Part shown: positions 23,865-36,110 of the stretch, in pieces | How positions within the stretch are numbered: the stretch's first letter is position 1 | How the letters are laid out: each line of letters opens with the position of its first letter | NCBI GenBank assembly: GCA_963978545.1 | Contig: OZ021723.1 | Coordinates: 47,564,069 to 47,628,068 of the forward strand | DNA length: 64,000 nt | Direction: 5' to 3' | Source of the DNA: Linyphia triangularis | Taxonomy: Eukaryota; Arthropoda; Arachnida; Araneae; Linyphiidae | Notes under the pieces: model-generated | Databases searched by the model: none | What the model was told of the DNA's origin: nothing | Seen by the model: only the letters and a program-made list of their open reading frames with translations | Program-made: the position numbers and the translations under genes

Positions 23865-24075
23865 TAATGAAGGGGTCTTCCTATTGGCGAAACAATTGAA
23901 GTCTTATCGCTTGGGCGTTAGTTTAATAAACAGCCCTCCCAGAGTAAAAATCCGCTTCCTAATGACATCATCACGTTGCTATTGGCAACCCAACACAAGA
24001 GCTCAACATTGCACTGTCAATAACAGCAGACGAGGCGATGAAGTCTTACAGCATTGTTCCCTCCTGATATTCAAA
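23865..24075. promoter_or_regulatory. GC-richer block with two CCAAT boxes, possible regulatory region
   Basis: Two ATTGG (reverse CCAAT) motifs sit at about 23883 and 23980 around a TGACATCATCACG segment that resembles a CRE. CpG is more frequent than in the flanks. There is no convincing coding frame; a 65-codon frame (23884-24081) is the only one. A promoter or enhancer is possible but rests only on motifs and composition. Confidence 0.25.
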
Positions 24076-24832
24076 TCTTAGATAAGTGAGATAAATATAT
24101 CAGAACTCTTTGTTTTAGATGCCAGAGAGTTTCAGTCGAGATAAGAGTTTCGTGTTGTTAATTTCATTGTTTGAACTTTATTGTAGATATACTTTTTAAA
24201 AAAAAATGGGAATAACTAAGAGTTTCACTTCCGAAATGAAAAATAAGTTTAAATGTTTATACTTTGTCTTTAATGGTTCTGAAAGAGGTTCTCTTGTCTT
24301 TAATTTTCTAATGATTTTTGTTCTATTAAAACTCGGCTGTTGGAAATGTTCTACTTGAAAATCTTTTGTAAAAGTTTAATCAAATGTATGAGGTAATCCA
24401 ATGTATACACTATGATGTACCAATGTGTACAATGATTTTACAAACGGATGACTTTATGCACATGCCAGACAAGATAGGATCTATTTTGTGATGACTGAAT
24501 AAATACGTCGGAAGTATTTTAGGGGTGTACATTTCTATTGAAAATCTCCAAACTATTCTGTAAATAAATTATAAAAAAAAAATTAATATATTGTTACGTT
24601 GTACGGGTTCGAAAGATTTGACGCCAAAGCAGATCAAAACTTGCAGAAATTTATTCCAAAATAAATCTTTGCAGTTCTCTTACAGCTCCAGAACATCTCG
24701 TTCTAGTAGACACAATACAGCTCTTTTCACCTCAACAGAGCACAAAACAGCAGTTAAAAACTTGACAAACAACTGCTAAGTCGCAGCAAAGGACAATGCA
24801 AAACAGTTCGCTTTAGAATGCTCAGTATCTCA

Positions 24833-24986
24833 AGTCAGGAATACAGCTCTCACAATGAACGTTGAGAGACAACTAACTTCAGTCAACTATCGGACTCAGC
24901 TAACAACTAGCTCCGTGACTCAAAATCAGTCAACTAACTTAGTCAGGAATACAGCTCTCACAATGAACGTTGAGAGACAACTAACT
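24833..24986 (+). repeat. 46-bp direct repeat, period 108 bp, inside the solo LTR
   Basis: Positions 24833-24878 and 24941-24986 are identical over 46 bp (AGTCAGGAATACAGCTCTCA at the start). Intervening sequence carries more ACTCA/AACTA motifs, and the whole R/U5-like part of the LTR looks built from such short repeats. Confidence 0.9.
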
Positions 24987-25128
24987 ACTAACCAACTCAG
25001 GTCGCGCTTATATAGGAGTGGCTGCGAACATACTTGAACCTTCCAGAGATGGACATTTGGAGAACTTTCCAGACATTAGTCGAAAAATCCTATACATGTA
25101 CATACATGGGATACATGTACCGAAAATG

Positions 25129-25241
25129 TCGCCAAATGGTCGCCAAGTTTGGTGACATTTGGCGATTTCTCGCCAAATTTGGCGATAAAAATTAGTCGCC
25201 AAAACCATCGCCAACTTGGCTCTATCTCGCCAATTTGGCGA
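25129..25241. promoter_or_regulatory. Palindromic TTGGCGA/TCGCCAA array in the LTR
   Basis: At least eight perfect TCGCCAA or TTGGCGA heptamers, plus near-matches, fall within 113 bp. Two pairs form longer palindromes: TCGCCAAATTTGGCGA, a perfect 16-mer, and TCGCCAATTTGGCGA. On the minus strand the array lies about 110-230 bp upstream of the TATA box, where a U3 enhancer would be. The heptamer resembles an E2F-type half-site, but factor identity is speculation. Confidence 0.55.
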
Positions 25242-25454
25242 GATTCCCATTACCATAATGTTAAAGGCCCTGCCCCTTGAAACTCGCTTCCCAGAGTTAC
25301 CTCTGTAAAACTCGTTATCAAGCATTGAGAGATTCATTGCTGGGAAACAAACCAAGACGAACCATTGCACTGCCTTACGCGAGATGAACATAAATTTTAC
25401 TATTTACAAAATTAACACTACGAAATATTTACAAATATACAAAAATTCGTAACA

Positions 25455-26540
25455 ATATATTAGTGTGAAATCGCTTTTATATAATTCGGTATTGAAGAAC
25501 TTAACTCAATTATATCCAAAACTCTATTTCATTTATTTTGTCACCTACCTGCTATTCATAATGTCGTCAATGTGTAGCCTAGGGTTCCATTGGAGGGATT
25601 TTAAGTGTTCTGGAACTATCTATGTGATTTAACTCAACATAATATAATGGGATAAAATTGTTTAAATAAAACGAAAATCAAAGGTAATGGATTGTTCAAA
25701 TGCTATGAAACAAATGAGATGAATTGCTCAAATGTGATGAATTTTTCAAATGTTCTGAAACTAGAATGTGATGACTTGTTCAAATATGATGAAACTCAAA
25801 TGTGAGCAATTGTTCAAATGTGATGAAACTCGATTGTGATGACTTGTTCAAATATGATGAATCTCAAATGTGATGAATTGAAAGTGTTCTCTTTTGATCA
25901 GTAATATTCGAAAATTCAATTTAATTACATTCATTTACTTCAAAGACATTACCAGAATATAATTCTTTGCTTATTAATAAAACTTGGGAAATTGTCATTT
26001 TACCAATTTTTGTTTACATTATAATTGGTTGATACGATATATTAATAGGCAATAAGTATAAATTAGATTTAAAAAAGTCATTTTAAAATGATTCACTAAA
26101 CAAAAACTTAAGAATTTAAAATTTTTTCGAACACATTAACAGTTCGTTAACTCACTTGGTTGGTTATTTAGAGATGCTCCTGCACCAAAAACGAAAAAAG
26201 TGTCATATACACAACGTCTGCAGTATGATGAGTGGTACTATCCCCAACCTTAACTGTTTAATAAACTATAAGTACAAGCTTGATAAAAAAATTGTCGAGA
26301 GAATGACAGCATTCCAAAATTGTAAAAAACCTTCCTTCTGTTTAAAAAATAAACATTAAAAAAATTTAAGGTCAAATAGCGTCTTTTAAGAACAATAAAG
26401 ATTTTTTTTTTTTTTTTTTTTTTTTGGCATATGTGACGTAGCGACATGGAATGATTAAACAACAAAGCACAGAATATATCGTAACCTAAAGTTTTACTCA
26501 AGTATTATTTAATTTTGTGAAATTTCATTCCTTTGTATAA
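25455..26540. other. AT-rich spacer with a minisatellite
   Basis: Apart from the minisatellite at 25689-25877 and a T run at about 26402-26426, no feature is visible. Confidence 0.5.
25689..25877 (+). repeat. Degenerate minisatellite built on CAAATGTGATGAA
   Basis: About ten variants of a 15-18 bp unit (TTGTTCAAATGTGATGA alternating with AACTCAAATGTGATGA) give a higher-order period near 35 bp. Units differ by substitutions. Confidence 0.85.
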
Positions 26541-27520
26541 ATGGGCGATTCTGAAATTGAGTTGAAATTTCAGTCTCTGTGATTTTACTGGCTTAATATG
26601 TATTCCTTTAAGTGAGGAAATTAGAAATAAGTAGGAAAAAGTTTACATTTAATGTTTTTAGTCTTTATTTTACATATTTATTTCTTATTTGTTTTTGAAA
26701 AAAATACAAAGTATGGGAAATATACCCTCCATAGAATGTCCCCACCTCTGTTTTTTTAGTTTAACTGAAGAAATAAACCTAATTAAGAGTATATTTGTCG
26801 AAAAATCTAGGTTAACCATTTTATTTTTTCTATAAATAATTAACTAATCACAAAGAAATATAAATTTTAATATATTTTTCCACTTTATATTAAGCTTATA
26901 AGTTGTCCTTGGGTCCTGAGGTAACCTCCATGGAATATCTTTAACTTGATTAAAATTCTACTAGATAGCAACACAATCTTCTTTACCAGAGTTGAAGTAA
27001 AGCTCAAGTCAACTATTTTGTCTGGTGATGTAATTGGATATGCATAGTTTCATATTGTTTCTGAAAAAGCTGTTTAATCCTTAAAAATCTGGCGAGTTCT
27101 TTTTTTCACATAAACTCCATTTTTCGTAATGTTATTCCTTATAGTGTTAAACGTACTTTTGGCGTTACCTTTTATAAAAAAGCCAATTTTTAAAAAAAGC
27201 AAAGCCAGTGTATCCTCAGTCTTTTAGGTTAAGTTTTAAGCATGGAAATCTTCTTATTTCTACTTATTTCTAACCTCCATGAGTTGTGTTAATCAAGGAG
27301 GTTACAAGCTAAATTAGAATTTTTTTTTTTTTTTTTCCCCTTTAGAATTTATATTTTTCCTTGACCTTTTTTTGAAGTGGTAAATGCATTAATTTTGTTA
27401 ATAAAATTCTAATTTTTCATGTAATTTTTCTTCTAAGAGTAAAATTTCAATTTTGTTTTCTACTTTTTATTTTATGTTCTTTGACCTTCTCAAATTCCTT
27501 TTAATTTCAGAATTGCCCAT
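26541..27520. mobile_element. Non-autonomous DNA transposon candidate with 20-bp inverted ends
   Basis: The left end ATGGGCGATTCTGAAATTGA (26541-26560) matches the complement of the right end, ATGGGCAATTCTGAAATTAA (27501-27520), at 18 of 20 bases. A second inverted match, AGAAATAAGTAG, lies inside at about 26625 and 27255. The motif AACCTCCATG or its complement recurs four times within (near 26726, 26921, 27269 and 27296). No transposase is encoded. A target duplication could not be fixed, so the superfamily is unknown. Confidence 0.6.
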
Positions 27521-29958
27521 GTAATGTATTTCCTTTAAAACTTCTCTTTTCGTTTTTTACATTTTCTAGCGTTTTCCGGAATTTGCTAGATGCGCATTGA
27601 ATCTGGTCGGGTCTGTCTTAAACCGGCTCGAACCAGTTCTTTAGAGAATCACCAATATAAGAAATTACCAGTTTTCTGTTCGGCTACGCCTTTTTAAATT
27701 AATTTAACTCTTGGCTTTAGCCAAGCGTAAATCCCGGCTCCTACCTTCCTAGTTTCTAGAAATAAAGTCTTGTTTTAATTCGACAACGGCTTGCTTATTA
27801 AGACGGTTAACGTCACTGCACCGTTATTAAAGTCGAAAAGGATTTAATTTCTGTGGGAGTAAATTTCTAAAAATGAAATAAGAACGTAATTAGATTTTTG
27901 AATTTAAGAACTTCGGATTTTACCTTCAGAGACGAGGAGGGGATAATGTCATCCAAATGGTATAACTTTAAGTTAGTAAAGTAATCCTTTTTCCATATGG
28001 ACACCGAGAGAAGGGGTCTGTCTGGGGAGAGGGGGATGTTACACTTTTTTGTTGTTTGAAAAGCAACAATAAAGTAGAAAAAGTGGTAAATTTCACAGGA
28101 AAAAATTATTTTTGGGTTTATTTTTTAACAGAAAGTTAAATTAAGTTACATTATATATTAAAACTCGAAGTATGAAAGTAAAAAAAAAATTAACTACCTT
28201 GTTCCTCCCTCCCTGTATCATATCCCCTCCCCTCCCCTTCCTATTGTCTTTTCGTCACCCAGTTTTTCACCAGAGAATGTAGCTCTAAAGCAAAATATTC
28301 TTAAATTTCGGCACTAGGTAATTTATTTTAAAACAATATCACTCGCATGATATTGTTTGGTTGTATAATGTATTGTTTAACACAAAAGATGGAGGCAAAT
28401 AAGGTTACTGCAGGTAATTAAAAAAACATACCTTAAAAAGTAATGCGAGATAAACAAGCGCTTCAAATCTATTTAATCATTAAAATTTATTGATTAGCCC
28501 CCCCCCCCCCAACTACTTACTCTTGTATAATATTCTCATCAAAATTACTATTAGATCTGGCATGATAAGTTGGAGAGTTTGTGTTTGAAATTTATGTTTT
28601 TTTGTAGTTTTTATATTTGCTTCAGATATTCAATTTTTAAATTTCACGTGTTGAATTTTTCTTAGAACATAGGAGCTTTCTTGTAATGTCAGATTGAAGA
28701 AGACAATATTATGAACGTGTATATACTTTTGGTATTTATTCATAGAGTACAAGGACAGAGTTGTCTTTTCAACTTTTCACACTGTAAATTTAGATTAGAT
28801 ATCAAATGAGGTGTGTGTATCTAATAACTTTCCTTCGTATCAAAGGGGATTTTTTTTCCTGATCATGGCGTCAAGTTATATGTCAAATGTATGGGCGGAG
28901 GGAGTAAGAAACTTTCGTAATTTATCCTCTTTTTACAATTTTAACACTTGGAAGTTTTATAAATAAACTTAATGATGTGTCTATTATGTTTTTTGCATGT
29001 GGCCTATCAAGCACATTGTTCATTGGTCAACGTACTGTTCTCGACAGATGGCTAAGACATTGATACTTATAAGGGTATGCAAGGATTTTGTATTACAAAA
29101 TGAAAGCAGATTTGACCACTGTTTGTCCCAAATTCTTGAAGATATTTGTCACTCGATATAAAGACATTTCAGTTTGATTATTTTTGCTATAGATAATGTT
29201 ATGATTAAGCGCTGCATTTATCAGTGTCTTAATACAAAATATTTCGTCTTATGCGTGAACGTTACACTTAATGTATACAAAATAAAAATAGTTAATAACT
29301 AGATATAAAGGTATTTTTTTTAACAATTATTGTTCACAATTCAAAAGACGTTCATTGTAATAATATAATAGATACATACAAATAGCATAGTTTGTTTACT
29401 AATTAATTCCCAGCATATAAAGTGAGCATTGGATCCAGCATTAAAACTATATTTTTCTGGCTAAGGTATAATAAAACTGAAGCCAAATGCTTAAATTTAG
29501 ATTCTTAAATGTAGTGTCTAAATTGTTATTATTGTCATTATATAGACATATTCAGTCACATTAATGTAAATTTTGATGATTCAGGAAAGGATTCTACTTA
29601 TTCAAAGCAAACTATCAAATATCTCATTTTAAGGCATAACACAACAGACAAAATTTGGAAATTCTGATAACTTATAAACGTAGATGGGGTTAAATGGACA
29701 TTTTTAGGCCTTTACAAATGATGAAAGAGATGATATTCGGTGACTTTCTTTCAAAGTAGAATCCTTTTTTAACCAGGAAAACTATTAATACCATCTACTG
29801 ACAAAAGAAATAAGAATTTTCAAAATTTTGCTAAATTTATTTAAGACACATTTTTTACTACTACACTTTATACAAAACAAAGTAAAATATAATAGATATT
29901 AAAATTTACTATTAATAACTAACTGCAGTGCAACCAACTTATATGTTCAAAACATCTG
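27521..29958. other. Gene-free stretch with one GC-richer LTR-like patch
   Basis: At 27560-27840 the sequence is GC-richer, with a TTGGCTTTAGCCAA hairpin near 27712 and AATAAAGTCTTG at about 27763, resembling the R/U5 part of an LTR; no boundaries could be set. Around 28000-28240 there are G-rich and C-rich tracts in opposite senses. A 12-C run sits at about 28499. The rest is AT-rich. Confidence 0.4.
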
Positions 29959-30768
29959 CAGGGTTCCCACGATCATTGAAAAGTGCTTAATATTTTTGAA
30001 CTTGTTTTCAACGCCTTGAAAATGCTCGAAAATGCTTAGAGGTGCTTAAAAGTCCTTGAAAATACTTAGAGGTCCTTAAAAGTCCTTAATTTTTGCAGAT
30101 GTTGTGTGCCCAACTGCCAAATTTATAAAATACAACTCGGACTTGCTATCCCCGGGTGACCGCCACTTATCTTCACCGTATCAGAATTCTCTGTCATATT
30201 TGTAAACACATCCACCAACTTCAAGGTGGCCACAAAACCGGGAAAACCTGGAAATCAGGGAAATGTCAGGGAATTTTTTTAAATTTCATGAAAATGAGGG
30301 GAAATTTATATTGTTGAAGGCACGTTCATCCGTATTTTGGCGCTATTTATCCGGAGATTTGTGGTGATAATCGTTAGAAATTAAATGTTACGGAATAGTT
30401 AAAACTTTTCATTACCAGAAAAACTATTTTTTTTTTTTTTGTGTGTGCATATTATCTCTTTAGCATAGATATTCTATTTGATCAGGGTGTCCAGACATCT
30501 GGAAAATCTAAGAAAACTGAGGAAATTTGAAAAAAAAGTTTGCCTCAAAATCAGGGAATTTCTTAGAAATCTGTCAAGGAAATCAGGGAACTTTTTTTCC
30601 TGAATTTTGTGGCTACCCTGAACTTTTAAATTTTTAGTAGAAGATAATTAATTAAAAATTTATTTGTAGACATGATGTTTGAAAACAAATTTTCAAAGAC
30701 CCTTCAAATCATTATTTAGGTCCTTAAAAGTCATTGATTTTCATTCTGTGATATGAGTGGGAACCTTG
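29959..30768 (+). mobile_element. CAGGGTTCCCAC non-autonomous hAT-type element (outer)
   Basis: The left end CAGGGTTCCCAC (29959) mirrors the right end GTGGGAACCTTG (ending 30768). Subterminal sequence is a series of CTTGAAAA and AGGTCCTTAAAAGTC motifs at both ends. ATCTG directly abuts both ends, a 5-bp duplication. CAGGGTTCCCAC-type ends are widespread among animal non-autonomous hAT elements, as I recall. A second element with related ends is nested inside. Confidence 0.82.
30222..30620 (+). mobile_element. CAAGGTGGCCACAAAA non-autonomous element (inner)
   Basis: The left end CAAGGTGGCCACAAAA (30222) mirrors TTTTGTGGCTACCCTG (ending 30620). AACTT abuts both ends, again a 5-bp duplication. 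AATCAGGGAA motifs recur on both flanks. Inside, at about 30485, a third end-like sequence, CAGGGTGTCCAGACATCTGG, occurs without a visible partner. No coding capacity. Confidence 0.8.
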
Positions 30769-33700
30769 ATCTGTAAAATTGTTGACTAAAATAAATTCTA
30801 TGTTTTTAAGTTTTAAGTGCAGACTTATAATTCCGATGACAAATTACCTTTTCACTCTACCGCCTTTGCATAAAATACAAAATGTTCTAAGTTATTTTTT
30901 CCAACATTTAACTGAAACCTACAACAGATGTTGATAAAATGCATCAAAATAAAAAGTTTTTATTAAATAAATGATTGTCACCATAACTTTTTATTTTAAA
31001 AATTTCCATTTACGCATCAGTGAAACAAAAACAATAAAGTAAAAGTTATTTTCAAATCGAATAAAATACTTTTCTAAATACTATTTATTTTAGTTTATGT
31101 ATGCTTTTTATACTAATTTAAAAATCTGTTCAATAGCATATATTTCCATCTGTTTTTCAAACCTCGCGATAAGTATTCTGCACCCACTTTTCACAACATA
31201 AAGCTAATATTGAACTACAAAACGGAAAAAACAGGGATAAGATAAATGAAGTCACAAAGAAAATTCATAACAAAACTCAAAAAGTAAGACCTGACTAAAA
31301 ATGCTTTTTCGTATGTTACCTACTTTTGAAACTGCCAGGAAAAAATGCTTGAGTGTAGTATTTTCTTTTAGTCTTCAGAGTTGTGAATAAAAATACATGA
31401 TTGATTCACCAAATTTTTTTTTTCATAAATCTGTACAGTTTTTCAAAGAAATAAATATCGCGTTATTTTCAGGTTAAATCAACGACTTAAGCAATGGAAA
31501 AAACCTTCTAAGTAACTCTTGAAAAAGCAGCAATTCTTTAGAAGCAAGCTCCGCTCTAGAAATCTGTCAGTTGAGACTGCGCGCGTTTCAGGAAAACCGA
31601 CGCTAACAAAAATTGAAGAGATAAAAGCCCGCCACTCGCCTCTGAGCATCTTCACCGAAACTCCCATCCCTACAAAAATCAGAGAAACATATTTTACATT
31701 CTTCCTAACGCTTTCGCAATACACGAGAGATGTTCTTTTTCGTGTGGGTGGGTGGGGGGGGGGGGGGGGGGAATAAGGTGGATCTTTAATTTAGTTTTTC
31801 CTGGTGGGAAAAAGTTTTTGATAAAGAAATATGAATTCCAAGAATAGAGTAGTTAGACAGTGTGTAAAGAATGAGAATTCCGATCATACTAAATTGAATA
31901 TTTTTGCTTCAAAAGTAAGCAAATGAATAAATGCGATTTTATAGTACAACTAAATTAGATTTGTAATGGAGATTTATAAACTAGAACTAGATATCTTCCA
32001 GTGGGAATTTATAATATATTGCATTTTAATTATAATTTGAAGTATACTATGGGTTTTACTATTCAAACATGCCTTGAAGGGGAGGAGATTTTATTCTTGA
32101 TAAATATATAAATAAAATTAAGCTTTGTGTATAAGTTAAAAAACATTATGTTTATCAATCAATAAAATCTATTTATTTATTAATTTATTAAATACACTTC
32201 ATATTTTTAATACTTTATGTTTAAGGAACCAGTATATATTAGAAACTGTGAAATTTGGTGAGTAAAACTACTTTTCTTTAACTTTAAAATATTCTCGAAA
32301 TTTATAGCTTTAAAAGGATACGTTCTTTATTATTTTCACAATACTTTTAAATTAAATACTTTTTAATCACATTTTTGTGAAAGTAAATAGTGTTAAAAAA
32401 TCACCATCACAAACATTATATTTGATTTGTAACTAACTAGTTTTTATTAGTGTAAGTCATTTTTTTTACCAATGATAACTTCAGTAAAACCAACTAATAT
32501 CATGAATTTTGCCAGTTAAATAATCAATTAAATTTTTAATGTGATTTTAGATGTATAATACAAGTCAGTGAATCTTATAGGATCCAATACATATATGCAA
32601 AAACTTATTTTTAACTAAATTTTGAATCTTGGATGTTTTTATGAAAAGTGTGTATTTATAAATAATTTCAGAACAAAATTTTAAAGAAAAATCTAGTTAA
32701 GTTATATTTAAAATTAAAATATGTTCCGTGTAGCAATTCATGTATATCACTTGCAATTAAAATCAAAATTCTGAAATTAAAATTGAAATTAGTTTCTAGT
32801 TTGTAATTAAATTTAAATTAATTAAATATCATCTGCACATATGATTTGTGACAATAGATCATAATTAGATAATTAAAATTCAATTAATTAAATATTATCT
32901 TCACAAATTTTCTTATTTGATCTGTCCCTTTTCTAACACTTTTTAAGTGTGAAAAAAAAACCTGGCCTAGTTCAAAAATTAAGGAAAAATTATTCCAATT
33001 TATACTGGTACTTTAAGTAGTGTATTCTTCAAGCAAAATTTATATCTTTAGTGCCTTTGAAGTTATAACTCATTCTTTCACTAAAAAATATTCGTTGTGT
33101 CTTAAATATACATTTGTGTATATTAAGACTTAATCTAGTTTTAAGAGTATTTTTTTAATTTCAGAACTAGACATCTGAACCTTAGGGAGATCAGAATTTA
33201 AAATCAAAATAAATACGTTATTTTAACTAAATGGATTATCAGCTTATCCTGCCACTTTGAATAGTTAAATGTTTTTATATCTAAGTTAAAAATTTTTCGA
33301 CAAAATGTGTATTTTGAATAGGAGACGAATCGGAAGAAATTTGTGATAATGCCTCACTTTTTATTTGTTCTAGAACTAATATGTTCAGTACTTGAATGAC
33401 TAAAATGAAATTTCTTATATGAATATAATTTAACTTATCTTTGAACATTAAAAATACAAAGCTTTTAGTTAATGATTATAATGTACTTTTAATCGAATCG
33501 TTTATCAAAATCCCTTTAATAGTATTTTTATAACTAAAATTATGTATCATAATTCAAGTAAACTCCGACTAATATATAACAATCCTAATCTGGCTTCTTA
33601 CAGAATGCTTCCATAATAAGGGAATTTTACAACTTGATATTTAAGAAAATGCTGATTGTTTTACTAAAAAGTTTTTTAATATATTCAATAAAACGAATGA

Positions 33701-35944
33701 GACAACACTTTATACAGTATTTATTACCCTGAAAATGGTAAAAAATTTCATGAAAATGCACACTTTTATGTCTTAGAAACGAAGGAAGTATATGAAATAT
33801 TTCAGAAATCTCATACGAATTTTATACAAAACAATAAGTTGTTGAATACTTCTTTGTCAAATATGGGTATTTTCAATTGTTTCTGTATGGAAGAAAGAAA
33901 AAATCAATCGGTAGGATATATATATATAGTAGGCGCAATAATTTGTTGTTTGATTCCGGTGTTGTTAGAGGATTTTAATTATATTTGCTCTGCCCGATTC
34001 TTTTTTTATACACAGAAATAGTTTGTTCTTCGCTTTCTTTCTTTAATCTTGATTTCTTCTTGAAAATCACTTCTTGGAATTATTTTAATGTCGGTTAAGA
34101 TAAAAGATTTGCAACAAACGTAAGACATGAAGATTTATTATTATTATTATTAGTTATTGAGGACACAAAAGAGTTCAGGCACATTGCATAAAATATTACA
34201 TAAACAAAATATAGTATTTTATTAAAATCATCACTTTATTTTTTAGAACAGAGAGTTATTGGCAACCTAAAATGAAAAATATTCACTCTCAATATTGGAT
34301 AATTTTGTGCATATACTTTTTAGAACCCGCTTTTCAAGAATGCTACTAAAGTATTTACAGAATTTTTTTTCATTTTTGGAATTTTCAAAAGAATTTTTTT
34401 GGAGTAATTTTGATTAGGCTATCGAAGTCGTTTTGTTATGAAACTTCTTTTAAACAGTATCTTTTAATCAGAACAGTTATACGCATGCGTGTTAAGTTCT
34501 GTGGTTCGAAACTAAGTGTCAAGAATCTATGAACACATTTCATATTTTAATTTCAGAATCAAAAGCTGTGATTAGGGGGCAGAATTTTAAAATGCTACTA
34601 ATATACTGTGAAAGGTGGTAGAACTAGGTTTGTAGATTATATTGTACTCTCATGGCGAAAGGATCCATACTACATTAATGCACCGAACTACCACAACGGC
34701 ATCATCTACAAATACGTCATGAAATTTTGATAATGATGTTGACTCTTGAGCTGCCTCATATAGCACATTAATTCCATCGTGAGAATATTGAGGCCATTAC
34801 GAATTCAACGCTTAACATACTACATCGTTGCATACATTGGTGTTTTGATGGCAGATATACTCGATACTTGGGTCAAGAGATAGTAACGCATTATACCTGG
34901 CCATCTGGGCGTTCAAACTTGATTTTTTCCAGATTTTTGTTGAAACGGATATCGTTTAAAGTTGAATATTGTATTTTTGTTCACTTAAGCAATTATTTAT
35001 TGAAATAAACGAATATATTTTATGAGATTAATTTTGTTTTTAAAACGCTACTACCAATGGAATAATTAGATAATTTGAATGAAATATCAACTATAACCAT
35101 TAGTTTTCTCCCGTAAAATTATTAATTTTTTTGTTAGTAATGCTCCAAAATTTAGTGTAAACAACCAAACTTTTTTCGGATGTTGCTGTTTTGTAATATA
35201 TTACCAAAGAAGCAAACCTGTTCCTTATTTCATTGCATTTAAAATCTTTTGTAAGGATTGTGCGAAGGCAAATATATTTTTTGAATAGAGAAACCTTACT
35301 ACTAACATAAAAAAATATTAACACAATTAATATACTACATTGGAATTAGCTGTCTGTTAATATTTGAATTCATGGGATATAAAAGAGAAAATTGTGTCGT
35401 GCTGCCACCTGTTAGTAGATATATAAACACCTTTAGGCGTTTTATAAGAACGTTGGAATGGAAGATAATAGAAATTGAATTGAATAAAATCTGTTATATT
35501 GTTCAAATAAAATTTCCTTTTTTCAAATAATTTAATACAATGTAATGCATAAATTTAATTCATGATTAAGACATTAATTTTTAGTCTAAATTAAAATTAA
35601 GAGTATACTTAATCGATATTTTTGTGTGTGAAGAAAATGAATATTATAATTAACAATTGGAGCGTTTTTTTTCTCCATAATTCTATAATTCATTCCTTTT
35701 CTTTATAATATCTAGTTGTGTAATATTTTGAATACACTTTTTCAAAATTTAATACACAGTTCAAAAATATCCACAATACATTATTAAATTTCCTCAAGGA
35801 ACTACAATTTTGTTTGTGAATCAAGATGATATGTCATCATATTTAGCAAGAACAGAAGAAAAGGAGATTTTACTATTTAACAATACTAATCGTTAGTCTT
35901 TTATTTTTATATAATTTTTTTATATCTCTTATGTGGATTTTATT

Positions 35945-36110
<166 letters not shown>

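Larger units (their letters stand above)
19820..24591. other. AT-rich stretch without recognised genes
   Basis: It contains poly(G) and poly(C) tracts near 20009, 20997 and 21991-22008, and two GC-richer islands annotated separately (22440-22770 and 23865-24075). A third GC-richer patch at about 23395-23480, with CGGGCCGCCACTGG, is of unknown origin. Open frames of 60-90 codons show no domain and are probably chance. Confidence 0.5.
24592..25454 (-). mobile_element. Solo LTR, Ty3/gypsy-like
   Basis: The 863-bp unit has short inverted ends, TGTTACG at 24592 and CGTAACA ending 25454, with ATATAT on both sides as the apparent target duplication (the AT-rich site makes its length uncertain). The minus strand is the more likely sense: there CTATATAAGCGCG forms a good TATA box near 25015-25003, and AATAAA signals follow about 350 bp downstream, near 24664 and 24650. 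No internal retroelement sequence adjoins it, so it is a product of LTR-LTR recombination. It contains the TTGGCGA array and a 46-bp direct repeat. Confidence 0.75.

Noticed and set aside
25008..25391. 127-codon open frame on the minus strand, the longest of the window
   Set aside because: It lies wholly inside the solo LTR, crosses the TATA box and the TTGGCGA array, and shows no domain.
27560..27840. Possible complete LTR
   Set aside because: A poly(A) signal and hairpin are present, but no TG/CA ends or target duplication could be set.
34590..34930. Possible transposase fragment
   Set aside because: The patch is GC-richer and several frames were tried, but no motif could be matched with confidence.
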